This document shows positions 49,795 through 58,528 of a stretch of 64,000 nucleotides of DNA, in pieces. The translations under genes were made by a program, and so were the position numbers. The stretch spans positions 186,001-250,000 of the forward strand of contig NZ_LANS01000001.1 in the NCBI RefSeq assembly GCF_000964685.1, in the 5' to 3' direction. The notes beneath the pieces were generated by a model, which was not told the DNA's origin, searched no databases, and was given only the letters and a program-made list of their open reading frames with translations. How positions within the stretch are numbered: position 1 is the first letter of the stretch; every line of letters starts with the position of its first letter. This DNA is from Anaplasma phagocytophilum str. Webster. Its GTDB lineage: Bacteria; Pseudomonadota; Alphaproteobacteria; Rickettsiales; Anaplasmataceae.

Positions 49795-50571
49795 ATGAAT
49801 CGCATTAAAGACAACAGATATCTATGGATTTATGGAAAACATGCTTGTCTTTCTGCCCTAAAAAATCCTAATAGGGTGTGCATTGAATTACTGATTACTC
49901 ATAAGTTCATAGATAAAAATGATCCTGTGATTAAGTTAGCTAAAAATAGGAAGATAGGAATACGCGATGTAGAAATCGCAAAGATTGATTCTTTAGTGGG
50001 AAGTAAAGCCATACATCAAGGCATGTTGCTAAAAGTGCTCCCGCTATTTGGTCGCAACGCCAGCTCTTTAATTCGCATAGAAGATATAGTTGCACAGACA
50101 GAGGCTGCTCCTACCTCTACTATACTCGTTCTTGATGAAGTAACTGATGTACATAACGTAGGCGCAGTATTGCGGACAGCAGCTTGCTTTAATGTAGATG
50201 CTGTTGTGTTAACAGAGCATAATTCTCCTTCTGAAAGCTGTGGCATGGCAAAAGCTTCTAGTGGAGCCATAGACATCGTTCCCGTAGTTTGTATTGGCAA
50301 TCTAGTAAAGACACTGGAATACCTAAAACAAAAAAATTACTGGTGTTACGGGTTTGATGCTTCAGGAGGGACATGCTTACATCAAGTAGAATTTAGTGAG
50401 CGAAGAGTGGTGATTTTAGGTGCAGAAGGCAAGGGAATGCGCCACCTTACTAAAAAACACTGCGATCACTTGGTTAAAATACCTATGTCAGAGAAGATGG
50501 AGAGTCTCAATGTCTCAAATGCAGCTGCAATAGCGATGTATTCTGTGTTTTTGGGAGACAAGAGATCTTAA
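49795..50571 (+). CDS. rlmB: SpoU/TrmH-family rRNA 2'-O-methyltransferase, RlmB-like
   Basis: 258 residues. An N-terminal substrate-binding domain (YLWIYGKHACLSALKNPNRV) precedes the SPOUT catalytic domain. Motif 1 is DEVTDVHNVGAVLRTAACFN with the conserved Asn and Arg, motif 2 is VVILGAEGKGMRHL and motif 3 is IPMSEKMESLNVSNAAAIAM. RlmB methylates G2251 of 23S rRNA; TrmB-type tRNA activity cannot be excluded but the HGV-like N-terminal domain favours RlmB. It is divergent from the tRNA-tuf block. Confidence 0.92.
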   Translation: MNRIKDNRYLWIYGKHACLSALKNPNRVCIELLITHKFIDKNDPVIKLAKNRKIGIRDVEIAKIDSLVGSKAIHQGMLLKVLPLFGRNASSLIRIEDIVAQTEAAPTSTILVLDEVTDVHNVGAVLRTAACFNVDAVVLTEHNSPSESCGMAKASSGAIDIVPVVCIGNLVKTLEYLKQKNYWCYGFDASGGTCLHQVEFSERRVVILGAEGKGMRHLTKKHCDHLVKIPMSEKMESLNVSNAAAIAMYSVFLGDKRS

Positions 50572-50710
50572 ATAGCCTTTGCTGGATCACTTACTCGCAG
50601 TCAGTAAAGTAAGTTGTCTTGCTTAATTCCTTTAATAATTAAGAATGTCTTACTCTGCTCTTCCAGGTGCTAATTTCCTAGGTGCAGCATAGTATAGATT
50701 TGCATGTTAT

Positions 50711-50740
50711 TTGACATTGACACCTACTCTCACATTATGG
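50711..50740 (+). promoter_or_regulatory. Candidate promoter for cmk-rpsA
   Basis: Two overlapping TTGACA hexamers in tandem (50711-50716 and 50717-50722) precede TTATGG at 50735-50740, 18 bases after the first. The cmk ATG is 40 bases further on. The doubled -35 box is unusual. Support is by sequence only. Confidence 0.4.
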
Positions 50741-50780
50741 ATACCTTGTCATCAATTTGCTATTAACGAGCTTAAAGTAA

Positions 50781-51467
50781 ATGGGAGCTACTTCGCTTGA
50801 GGGTAATTCTGTACCTCGTATAGTAATCGCCATAGATGGGCCTTCTTCCTCTGGAAAAGGAGCGATGGCCAGCGCAATAGCAGCTGAGCTGGGTTTTGTG
50901 CATATGGATACCGGTATGCTGTATAGAATCTTTGCTGCTGAGTTTGCAAAAAACTATATTCATTCCGCATCTGCTGAAAATTATGAAATATGCATTACTG
51001 CTGAGGATAGGTGTAAAATGCTTTCCCTGCTTGCGGAAAATAACAGTCAATACTCATCAGAAGCGGTAGGAAAAGCTGCGTCTATTATCTCAAGAAATGG
51101 CCAAGTGCGTGCTGCATTATTACCAATACAGCAGGAGTTTGTGCGGTCATCAAAACGTGGTGTTGTTTTGGACGGAAGAGATATCGCTACAATTGTGTGT
51201 CCTGATGCAGATGTAAAAATTTTCATTACAGCGTATGCATCAATAAGGGCACTGAGACGTTATAAACAGCTGCGTTTGCGTCATGGCACTAGGAAGGTCA
51301 TGTATAAAAATGTGTTCTATAGTTTGTTAAATAGAGATATAAGGGATTCTTGCAGGAGTAAAGGGCCTTTAAGGCGCGTAAAAGAGGCTTATTATCTGAA
51401 TAATTCACACATAAATAAGGAAATATCGCTGCACCAATTGATGAAAAAAATAAAAACATTCTTGTAA
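50781..51467 (+). CDS. cmk: Cytidylate kinase
   Basis: 228 residues. It phosphorylates CMP and dCMP using ATP. P-loop IAIDGPSSSGKGAMASAIAA, then LGFVHMDTGMLYRIFA (the substrate-binding DTGxxYR pattern), then GVVLDGRDIATIVCPDADVK and IFITAYASIRALRRYKQLR match the family. cmk just upstream of rpsA is a widely conserved order, and only 21-51 bp separate them. Confidence 0.95.
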   Translation: MGATSLEGNSVPRIVIAIDGPSSSGKGAMASAIAAELGFVHMDTGMLYRIFAAEFAKNYIHSASAENYEICITAEDRCKMLSLLAENNSQYSSEAVGKAASIISRNGQVRAALLPIQQEFVRSSKRGVVLDGRDIATIVCPDADVKIFITAYASIRALRRYKQLRLRHGTRKVMYKNVFYSLLNRDIRDSCRSKGPLRRVKEAYYLNNSHINKEISLHQLMKKIKTFL

Positions 51468-51518
51468 AACTACGCGAAGGGTATATCATTGCCTTTCGTT
51501 GTTTTTCGGGCTCTGTTT

Positions 51519-53198
51519 ATGTCATCAGGTGTGGGTTTGCGGGGTAATTCCTCTGGTAGCATTAGTGTAGTGCAATCTAATAGGTTTGTAAGTCATGGTT
51601 TTGACGAGGTAGATCTTGATAAGACCGACTTAGCCGATGTGCTATCAGAACTTTTAGATGGAGGACCGAGGGAAGGCGAGATTATTGAAGGGACAGTAAT
51701 CTGTAAGGACAGTGGGTATATCACTGTTGACGCGGGGTTGAAGTCTGAAGGTGTTGTTTCTCTCAGGGAGTTCGAGCTTGGCGAAGGCAAACAGGACATT
51801 GAAGTTGGCTCGAAAGTTAAGCTTTACTTGGAGAAGACTGAAGGAAAAAGTGGCAGCGTAGTTCTAAGCCGTGAGAAAGCTGTAAGGGATGAGTTGTGGC
51901 AAAAGCTTGAGCAGGCAGCTGCTGAGAATTTGGACATAGAAGGTGTCATCTTTGGGTCTATTAAGTGCGGTTTCACAGTAGACGTGGGCGGTGTTGTCGC
52001 TTTCTTGCCTGCGAGCCATGTTGGGCTGCGTCAAGTTAAGGATATCACTCCTTTGCTTGGTAAGAAGCAGAAGTTCCGCATTCTGAAGATGGATAAGAAA
52101 CAAGGAAATGTTGTGGTGTCACGTAAGGCTGTGCTTGAGGAGTCACTTGCAGACGCTAAAGATTCTTTCCTGAGTACATTGGAAGAAGGCAGCATCGTAG
52201 AAGGTAAGGTGAAGAGCATTACTAAATACGGTGTATTCATCGAGATACATGAATCTCCAACAGTTGGTGTTGTTGATGGTTTGTTGCATATCACTGATAT
52301 TTCTTGGAGTCGTGTAAGTCACCCATCAGCTGTATTTTCTTGTGGGCAGACTGTGAGAGCGAAAATTATCAGAATTGATAGGGAAAACAGAAAGATATCT
52401 CTGGGTGTGAAGCAGCTTGAGGAAAGTCCGTGGGCTAATGTAGAGGAAAGATATCCTGTAGGTAGCATTCACAAGGGTACTGTAACCAGTATTGAGGATT
52501 ATGGTATTTTTGTTGAGTTGGAGACGGGTGTAGAAGGGTTGATACACGTTTCAGAAGTAAGTTGGGTAAGAAGTCACTTGCCTGTGAATCAATTGTTCAT
52601 GAGAGGTGAAGAAATTGAGGTTAAGGTTCTTAGTATAGACGCGACCAAGAATCGTATGAGTCTTAGTATAAAGAGGTGTAAGGAGAATCCTTGGGAAGCG
52701 TTCATAGAAAAGCATCCAGTTGGCTCTATTGTGAATACTAAGGTGAAGAGTATAGGGAACCTCGGAATGTTTGTATCGCTCACTGATGACGATACAAATT
52801 CTGGAATAGAGGGTCTAATTCGCTCTACTGAGTTGAGTTGGAGTGGTTCTCCTGAAAGTGCTCTGAAGAGGTATAACATCGGGGATTGTCTGCAAGCTAA
52901 GATATTGATGGTAAGTGCGAATAGAAATAAGATCGATCTGGGTGTGAAACAAATAGAGCATGATCCTTTCTTAGGACTTTTGAGAAGGGTTGGTATAGGT
53001 GAGAGGATCCCTGTAACAGTTTCCAAGGTTTTGGAAGACGTTGGGGTGATGGTCGATGTATTTGATGGATCAGAGAGTTTTAACGTTCTAGTAGAACAAA
53101 AGCACATACCTGAAGGTAAGAAGTTTTTCCCTGGTGATAGGGTAGAAGCAGAAGTTTTAATGATAGGGTCATATAGTCTTGTTTTATCTCTAGAATAG
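51519..53198 (+). CDS. rpsA: 30S ribosomal protein S1
   Basis: About 559 residues from ATG 51519; the frame also extends to TTG 51489, which has GAAGGG 7 bases upstream, so the longer start is possible. Six S1/OB RNA-binding repeats can be followed. They begin near GEIIEGTVICKDSGYITVDA, EGVIFGSIKCGFTVDVGGVV, GSIVEGKVKSITKYGVFIEI, GSIHKGTVTSIEDYGIFVEL, GSIVNTKVKSIGNLGMFVSL and GERIPVTVSKVLEDVGVMVD. The length matches the six-repeat type of proteobacteria. S1 helps the 30S subunit to engage mRNAs lacking a strong Shine-Dalgarno. Confidence 0.97.
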   Translation: MSSGVGLRGNSSGSISVVQSNRFVSHGFDEVDLDKTDLADVLSELLDGGPREGEIIEGTVICKDSGYITVDAGLKSEGVVSLREFELGEGKQDIEVGSKVKLYLEKTEGKSGSVVLSREKAVRDELWQKLEQAAAENLDIEGVIFGSIKCGFTVDVGGVVAFLPASHVGLRQVKDITPLLGKKQKFRILKMDKKQGNVVVSRKAVLEESLADAKDSFLSTLEEGSIVEGKVKSITKYGVFIEIHESPTVGVVDGLLHITDISWSRVSHPSAVFSCGQTVRAKIIRIDRENRKISLGVKQLEESPWANVEERYPVGSIHKGTVTSIEDYGIFVELETGVEGLIHVSEVSWVRSHLPVNQLFMRGEEIEVKVLSIDATKNRMSLSIKRCKENPWEAFIEKHPVGSIVNTKVKSIGNLGMFVSLTDDDTNSGIEGLIRSTELSWSGSPESALKRYNIGDCLQAKILMVSANRNKIDLGVKQIEHDPFLGLLRRVGIGERIPVTVSKVLEDVGVMVDVFDGSESFNVLVEQKHIPEGKKFFPGDRVEAEVLMIGSYSLVLSLE

Positions 53199-53205
53199 GT
53201 TTCGT

Positions 53206-54102
53206 GTGTTCGATCACTTATTGAAGATTGAGGCTTTAGCTTCCAGGGTGTCAATGTGGCGTGCGCTTTTTTTTGTGGTCCTTGGTTTATTGGTAGTTTT
53301 TGCCTCACAAGTGGATTATTCAAGATTCTCTTTTGCTGATATTGCTGGAGGTGCTGGCGGTTACGTAGCGCGGATAGGGATAGAGGGTACGATAGGTCGG
53401 AATAAGGATCGCACTGCCCTACTAAGTAGGGTTGAGGATGACAGCTCGATAAAGGCCGTAGTACTGAGGATAGATAGTCCTGGGGGTACTGTGGGAGATA
53501 GTGAGGAACTGTATAGGCAGATCCGAGCTATAGCTGAAAAGAAGCCTGTAGTGGCGGTTATGGGAAATGTTGCAGCATCAGGTGGGTACATGACAGCCCT
53601 AGCTGCAGATCATGTTATAGCCAATAATGGCACTATTACGGGTTCTATAGGGGTGCTAACACAATATGTAGGTGTTGCACGAATTGCTGAGAGGCTAGGA
53701 ATCACTTTGAAGACGATAAAGACTTCAGAACTGAAAGCGTCTATGTCACCTCTGGAGGAGATGAGTAAGAATTCTGAGGATGTGATGCACGAACTTATAA
53801 AGGATTTTCATCGCTTTTTTGTTAGCATGGTAGCGGAGAGAAGAGGGTTATCTGAAGAAGAGGCTTATAAGGTTGCAGATGGTAGGGTTTATACTGGTGC
53901 TCAAGCGCTACAGGTGAAATTGGTAGATGAGTTAGGTGGTGAGCGCGAAGCACTCGAGTGGTTGAAGTCTCATCATAATATTGACACGGAGAAGGTGGTA
54001 GTACGCGACTTGGAGTATCAGAGTCGGTTAAGTTTGATGGGTGGTTTGCGTATGTTGCTTGAGTCATTCAAGCAGCCGTTATACGCATTGCTTTTTGAAT
54101 GA
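53206..54102 (+). CDS. sppA: Signal peptide peptidase SppA (S49 family)
   Basis: 298 residues, GTG start 7 bp after rpsA. A transmembrane helix near residues 17-34 (WRALFFVVLGLLVVFAS) anchors it, with the catalytic domain in the periplasm. VVLRIDSPGGTVGDSEELYR and VAVMGNVAASGGYMTALAAD supply the serine nucleophile, and IGVLTQYVGVARIAERLGIT and LKTIKTSELKASMSP hold the expected lysine base. The length fits the short, single-domain form. It degrades cleaved signal peptides. Confidence 0.93.
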   Translation: MFDHLLKIEALASRVSMWRALFFVVLGLLVVFASQVDYSRFSFADIAGGAGGYVARIGIEGTIGRNKDRTALLSRVEDDSSIKAVVLRIDSPGGTVGDSEELYRQIRAIAEKKPVVAVMGNVAASGGYMTALAADHVIANNGTITGSIGVLTQYVGVARIAERLGITLKTIKTSELKASMSPLEEMSKNSEDVMHELIKDFHRFFVSMVAERRGLSEEEAYKVADGRVYTGAQALQVKLVDELGGEREALEWLKSHHNIDTEKVVVRDLEYQSRLSLMGGLRMLLESFKQPLYALLFE

Positions 54103-54109
54103 GAGCTGT

Positions 54110-54409
54110 ATGACTTTGTTGAGATCTGATTTAATCAGGCGCATTGCAAGAAAGAATCCCACTCTTGGAGAGAGTGTGGTATCACAGATATTGAATGTGT
54201 TTTTTCAGTCTATTTTGCAGCACATGCATGATGATTCTAGGGTTGAGTTGCGGGGGTTTGGTTCCTTTGCATCGCGAAGTTATGTACTAAAAAGCGCAAA
54301 TGTTGCTTTGGGTAAGGTGCAGTATAAGAGAATGTACTTTCGCCCAAGTGAGAAGTTAATCAAGGCTGTAAATCAGCCTGCACATCCTAAGAGTGGTTCC
54401 CATAGTTAG
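54110..54409 (+). CDS. HU/IHF-family DNA-binding protein, IHF-beta-like
   Basis: 99 residues from ATG 54110 (MTLLRSDLIRRIARKNP). An upstream start at 54041 lies in the sppA end and adds unlikely residues. The fold is shown by RVELRGFGSFASRSYVLKSA, the conserved VELRGFGSF start of the DNA-clasping arm, followed by an arm that lacks the usual RNPxTG and reads ANVALGKVQYKRMYFRPSEK instead. Loss of the intercalating proline context (NP at the arm tip) is notable and could change bending. The rpsA-sppA-ihfB order matches the proteobacterial rpsA-ihfB neighbourhood. Confidence 0.85.
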   Translation: MTLLRSDLIRRIARKNPTLGESVVSQILNVFFQSILQHMHDDSRVELRGFGSFASRSYVLKSANVALGKVQYKRMYFRPSEKLIKAVNQPAHPKSGSHS

Positions 54410-55308
54410 TATTTGAGTTAATGGCGGGTGTTTTACTCCGCTATGTTATCTCCTAGCTTATGTAAGGCTCGGAAAGGTGGCTGATTTAGGTAATATACAT
54501 AGGTATCTTTCTGAAGTCAGGCGGGAGTATCTGCTTTCGCGCGCTGTAAGCATTTATTACCGGGTTTGGTTCATTGCAGATACGTTGAAAAACGCCCCAT
54601 GCGCATGAGAAAAATTATACTCTATGTACCAGCGCACGCTCAAGAGACTTTACCTTGGTACTTTACGTTCAAGTGTGTTACCCCATATTTTCAGGAACAG
54701 TAACTTTCCACTGTTACAGGTATCACATGCTGCAACACATCAACCCCTACGAATATGATATTGGAAACAAAGCCTCATTTTTTCTTCTGCCAGGACCCTA
54801 AAACAAAGAGCAAGACGATTACTGGGTGAGTGGCTGTTTTGGAGAATATCGAAAGTGGTGATTTTTCAGGGTTAACTGCGTGGTTAAGTCCCCGTTCCCT
54901 TTTTTCAGCATTCTTCCTCGTTATAGCATCTGAATATCAAGCACTTAGCTCATACACTTGTGCAGATCTCGCGTCTAAATCTTTAGAAGTCGATGCTCTA
55001 GCAGTTTCTCTAGTTACAGCTTTACTAGTAGTGGTCTTTCTGATTAGCACAGGTTTTACAGCCACATCTGTAGAATTTACCGCTTCTTGAAGGCGCTCCT
55101 TTTGAGAATATTTTATAGCTGTAAGCTCTACTTTCCTAGAGCTTACAGCAAGATTCGTAGTGCCCTGAGCATATTGCCCTTCTGTAATCTGCTCTCTTAG
55201 AACACCTTCACCTCCTGCAGAATCTGCATACTTTTTCTCTAGCTCACACAACCGGGGCGATGCTTCTAATCCAGCGCTGCTGTGCAGTATTCTACTCAGC
55301 TAACTGAG
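54410..55308 (+). repeat. Duplicated block, copy B (upstream flank of a transketolase fragment)
   Basis: From about 54523 to 55308 this is the partner of 11737-12616. Compared with copy A it lacks about 80 bp exactly between two GCTGTTTTGG repeats, so its sequence passes from GTGAGTGGCTGTTTTGG straight to AGAATATCG. The first ~110 bp (54410-54522) are not shared. Contains the reverse-strand frame listed next. No other gene is supported. Confidence 0.9.
54937..55251 (-). CDS. Small hydrophilic protein of unknown function (copy B of a pair)
   Basis: 104 codons, TTG start as listed, homologous over its whole length to 12246-12560. In this copy the frame is open further upstream, through SSAGLEASPRLCELEKK, back to a TAG near 55300, so it may be the better preserved copy. 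There is no ATG. Residues are mostly polar, with RKTTTSKAVTRETARASTSK at about 70-90, suggesting disorder. It lies divergently just upstream of the transketolase ATG. Family unknown; it could be part of a larger gene whose start was replaced. Confidence 0.35.
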   Translation of the reverse strand: MCELEKKYADSAGGEGVLREQITEGQYAQGTTNLAVSSRKVELTAIKYSQKERLQEAVNSTDVAVKPVLIRKTTTSKAVTRETARASTSKDLDARSAQVYELSA

Positions 55309-55765
55309 ATGGCAAGTGCCACTAGGCTATTATCTATTGAATGCAATTCAGAATGCTGCTTCAGGTCATCCTGGTATGCCCTTAGGTATGGCTGATGTAG
55401 CTGCTGTATTGTTTTCTAAATTTTTGAGATTCAGTGTACAAAACCCAAACTGGATTAATAGAGATAGGCTGGTTATGTCCAATGGACATGGTTCCATGCT
55501 TATTTACTCCATACTCCATTTATTAGGGTACATCAGCATAGATGATATAAAGAAATTCAGGCAGTTGCATTCCATAACTCCTGGTCATCCCGAATATGAG
55601 TGTACACCTGGTATAGAAGCTACTACTGGTCCTTTGGGTCAGGGATTGGGTTGTGCTGTTGGAATGGCTATTGCTGAACGGATGCTTGCGCAGAGATTTG
55701 GCGGTGATCTAATTGATCATTACACTTACGTCATGGCCGGGGATGGGTGGGATGCTTCTTTTTGA
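55309..55765 (+). pseudogene. tkt: Transketolase N-terminal fragment (copy B), frameshifted and truncated
   Basis: ATG 55309 reads [10 protein letters not shown], then one extra A at about 55340 shifts the frame. After that the transketolase thiamine-binding half is excellent: [60 protein letters not shown] and YVMAGDG. It breaks off after [10 protein letters not shown], at the point where the family reads GDGxxxEG, so only about 150 of some 660 residues remain. The same N-terminal codons occur, unshifted, at 12617. Not functional; an intact gene is expected elsewhere. Confidence 0.93.
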
Positions 55766-55904
55766 TTATCTAGGGATAGGTTCACTGGACTTGTGTTAGA
55801 GACGCGTGTTGGTTGAAAAAACAGGTGTTTTTTAAAATAGTTTGCATGTTACGGTGATCTATAATAACCTCTGTGACGGGTTCTTGTTGGGCATTTCTTT
55901 GGAA

Positions 55905-56195
55905 ATGGGAGAGATAGAGGAGTACTCTGAAAGCCTGCGACGTTCGTTTGATAAACTTAGCGGGGCTCTTGCTGCTAGATTTGAGATTAGTAGCCAGAAT
56001 TCTACTAACTCACAGCTGTCTGAGCTTTTGAGTAAGGTTGACGAATTGTCTGCGCGTAATGCCGAGCTTGAACAAGAGTTGCTAAACCTGAAAGCAACGT
56101 GCGACGAATGGAAAGTTACTTGTAGTGAGTTGATAGCAAAGCTTGATGCTTCTATAGAGGTAATTAGGCCTATCTTAGAACTAGAGAAAAATTAG
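55905..56195 (+). CDS. Small coiled-coil protein upstream of zapA (DUF4164-like)
   Basis: 96 residues from ATG 55905 (MGEIEEYSESLRRSFDKLS); the frame extends back to 55842, but those residues are not helix-like. Most of the protein is predicted coiled coil, with heptad-like leucines through LSELLSKVDELSARNAELEQ. Alphaproteobacteria commonly have a small coiled-coil gene (DUF4164 type) directly before zapA, and this one ends 1 base before zapA begins. A role with ZapA at the divisome is a reasonable inference, not shown. Confidence 0.7.
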   Translation: MGEIEEYSESLRRSFDKLSGALAARFEISSQNSTNSQLSELLSKVDELSARNAELEQELLNLKATCDEWKVTCSELIAKLDASIEVIRPILELEKN

Positions 56196-56196
56196 A

Positions 56197-56565
56197 ATGC
56201 AACAAGTTGTTGATGTTGTGCTTCGTGGAAGTACTTACAAGATTGCCTGCCGGGAGGGTGAAAGTGCTAGATTGCTGGAGCTCGCTGGGCGTCTAAGCCG
56301 GAGAATAAATGCTGCTGTACCTGGTTCAGAGAAGAGTAAGGCATCTGACACTCTACTACTCTTATTGGTGGGGCTGCAGTTAGAGGATAAGATAGAAGAT
56401 CTTGAGTCTCAGGTGCTTTCTATGTCCGAGGAGCTTTCTGTATACAAAGCTCGCTGTGAACATGAATCGGAGGTTAGAAACTCGCTGAAGGAACTTCTGC
56501 GTTATAGTATTACCAAAACTAATGAACTTGCAGATAGTGTAAGCATCTTAAATAATAAGGAGTAG
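56197..56565 (+). CDS. zapA: Cell division protein ZapA
   Basis: 122 residues. VDVVLRGSTYKIACREGESA and LLELAGRLSRRINAAVPG match the ZapA head domain, which binds FtsZ; the tail (about 60-110) is a coiled coil used for dimerisation, as in LQLEDKIEDLESQVLSMSEE. ZapA bundles FtsZ filaments. Chlamydia-like loss of division genes is partial in Anaplasmataceae, so retention of ZapA is of some interest. It is coupled to the preceding coiled-coil gene. Confidence 0.9.
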   Translation: MQQVVDVVLRGSTYKIACREGESARLLELAGRLSRRINAAVPGSEKSKASDTLLLLLVGLQLEDKIEDLESQVLSMSEELSVYKARCEHESEVRNSLKELLRYSITKTNELADSVSILNNKE

Positions 56566-56986
56566 AAACTGCTACAATGGCTTGGCGTAGTGTTTCTCTA
56601 ACATGAAAGTTATGGAAAGTGCTTTCTTATATCGCTTACTGCAGCCACACGTTTCAAATGCCACTTCAAAATTATGTCCCAAAAAACTTAATGAGTTTCG
56701 CAAGTGGGAAAGAAGCTTTACACGCCGATTTCACGGTATATCTTAAGGGTTTTTTAAAGAAAAATTTTGCGCATACGCTTCATTTGTGTCAACATGCCTT
56801 GGTGGTGGGTGTGAATTTTTTGGTATTCTTAAGGGAAGTTTACTGCTGCATTTGCGTGTTTTTAGTCGTGGCAGGGTTTATTCATTCGTGTAGTCTGCTC
56901 TCTCTAGCTTTACTGGATGTTTAGTGTTCAGTTCTACACAAGTTCAGATTTTTTAGTGTGTGTGTTGTTTGGTAAGGAGGAAGGAA
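56566..56986. other. Gap between zapA and the next gene
   Basis: About 420 bp. The position just after zapA is where alphaproteobacteria often encode 6S RNA. A TTTCTCTAACATG segment near 56594 is vaguely like a 6S start, but I could not find the matching 3' strand of a closing stem. A 101-codon frame (56619-56924) has no RBS and no family match. No feature is called. Confidence 0.35.
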
Positions 56987-58147
56987 GTGTCTCAGGGTTG
57001 TTGTGATAACGAGAAACCTAGTGTCCTATCGCGTGTGAGGCAGTCTATGCTGTGCGGCGTGTATGGATCGCTTATTTTCTCAGTGTCTGCCATGTCGTAT
57101 GTGCAGGCGTCCATTTTCATGAATGCTTGCGGTAAATACTACTTACCAAAGCGTGCGTATGATTTGCATATGAGAGATCGCGCTGCAGCTAAGCGAAATA
57201 TGATGCTAGGAATAATTCCAGCAATTGAAATGTTTATTATAATGCCAGCAATGTTCTATGCATTGCACTGTGTACTTAACGTGCCTTGGATTTATTGCCT
57301 TATAGCATGCTGGGTCACTATGTTCGCGATTTGTATGGCTGTGAGGTTAGCTGGTATCGTTAAGAACTGTCCAGATTTTCGAAAGCCAATTTATTCTCGA
57401 GGCTATCCTTTCGCGATGATGAAGGATGAATCTGGCAACTTGCATGATGGGGATAATGATTTTGAGCGCTCAACTGAACCAGCTATGCATATACCAAAGC
57501 TTACTGCATATCTACTGGGGTTCGCGTTTTTAGGATTTCGGCTCTTAAGCGCTATTGCTTATGTTCTACTCTGCTGCTTGGAGCTTATCTGTATACCTTT
57601 TACTTTCACTGTAGAGTTTTTTAAAAAGTTAAGCAGCCTAGTGAAAGGTGGTAGCGTTTCTGCAGGGTATATTAGAGAAAGTTATGATGCGGGGCTTATC
57701 GGTTTAAGCGAGCGGCTAGAGCGTGCTAGCGTTCTAATCAGAGCAGCTGGGCATGATTTGCTCTGGGTTCTGACTTTTGGCATCTCGGGAGCGACTCGCC
57801 TAAAAGATGCAACACTTTTCTGGGATTCCGGCTGGGAGGATTTGGAACCAGAGGTACAGCATTACCGTGAAATGAGTGAGCACAAGGATGGCAAAGATGG
57901 ACGTGGGGGTGGTAGCTGTTGTCACAAGAGGGCAAAGAAAGAAGGGGCTGCGTCTGAAGCTACTGGTGTATCCCCGTCACAGCATACTGGAGAAGAAGGG
58001 AATTTGCAGAAGATGTCTAAACTTGGGCTGTCTCATAGCCTGGGTGCTAGATGGTTTGATCCTGATGATGCGTCGCCGAGTGTATGGGAAGATGTAGTTG
58101 TGTCCCAGAGCATGGGTCCACGGTGCCATAGCTCCGGTGCCTACTGA
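56987..58147 (+). CDS. Multi-pass membrane protein of unknown function with a long polar tail
   Basis: 386 residues from GTG 56987, chosen because AAGGAGG at 56974-56980 ends 6 bases upstream; the frame is open to 56960. About four hydrophobic segments can be seen: around SLIFSVSAMSYVQASIF, IIPAIEMFIIMPAMFYALHC, IYCLIACWVTMFAICMAVRL and the stretch LGFRLLSAIAYVLLCCLELI. After about residue 280 the protein is polar, Gly/Ser and charge rich, likely disordered (EHKDGKDGRGGGS) with a cysteine pair. I recognise no family. Membrane insertion with a disordered tail would suit a parasite-specific surface or vacuole-membrane protein, but nothing proves this. Confidence 0.75.
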   Translation: MSQGCCDNEKPSVLSRVRQSMLCGVYGSLIFSVSAMSYVQASIFMNACGKYYLPKRAYDLHMRDRAAAKRNMMLGIIPAIEMFIIMPAMFYALHCVLNVPWIYCLIACWVTMFAICMAVRLAGIVKNCPDFRKPIYSRGYPFAMMKDESGNLHDGDNDFERSTEPAMHIPKLTAYLLGFAFLGFRLLSAIAYVLLCCLELICIPFTFTVEFFKKLSSLVKGGSVSAGYIRESYDAGLIGLSERLERASVLIRAAGHDLLWVLTFGISGATRLKDATLFWDSGWEDLEPEVQHYREMSEHKDGKDGRGGGSCCHKRAKKEGAASEATGVSPSQHTGEEGNLQKMSKLGLSHSLGARWFDPDDASPSVWEDVVVSQSMGPRCHSSGAY

Positions 58148-58164
58148 CGTTAGATATGAAAGAA

Positions 58165-58196
58165 GGGGAGATATATAGTTCTCCCCCGTTATTTTG
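58165..58196 (+). terminator. Probable rho-independent terminator
   Basis: A perfect 7-bp GC-rich stem, GGGGAGA (58165-58171) with TCTCCCC (58180-58186), 8-base loop, followed closely by CCGTTATTTTG. It lies 17 bp after the stop of the membrane-protein gene. The T tract is short, so strength is uncertain. Confidence 0.55.
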
Positions 58197-58528
58197 TACG
58201 AGCATGGTAGAGAAAGGGAGCTGTGTACTGGGCTCTTTTTCCCGAGCTGGCGCTGTGGATAGATGATGCGCACAGCATCTACGGGTTTTTCCTCACAACA
58301 CAGGCAAATATAGTATTGGGTCTACCTGAGTTCTAGCGTAGTTTATAGTTGTAGTTTTATGCTTTTATTCTAAATGTCTGCAACACATATACTGAGGCCA
58401 TTGAAATAAAAATGGACAAATGTAATTGTGTTTTCAGGCGCACTGCTTCTTTTTAAAAGGTGATATTGCTGGCATTAAGCGAGCGCTGTAGCATACAATA
58501 ATTATGCTCATGTGTAAGGTGTCACCTG
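58197..58528. other. Intergenic region before hemH
   Basis: About 330 bp with no gene. A weaker GAGC-(10)-GCTC stem followed by TTTTT lies near 58218-58242. The hemH promoter should lie further down, but no clear hexamers stood out. Confidence 0.4.

Noticed and set aside
56594-56800. Possible 6S RNA after zapA
   Set aside because: The location is right, but I could not pair the ends into a closing stem or identify the central bulge. A covariance-model search would decide.
56619-56924. 101-codon frame after zapA
   Set aside because: Hydrophobic stretches rich in Cys and Leu but no RBS and no similarity known to me; likely chance.
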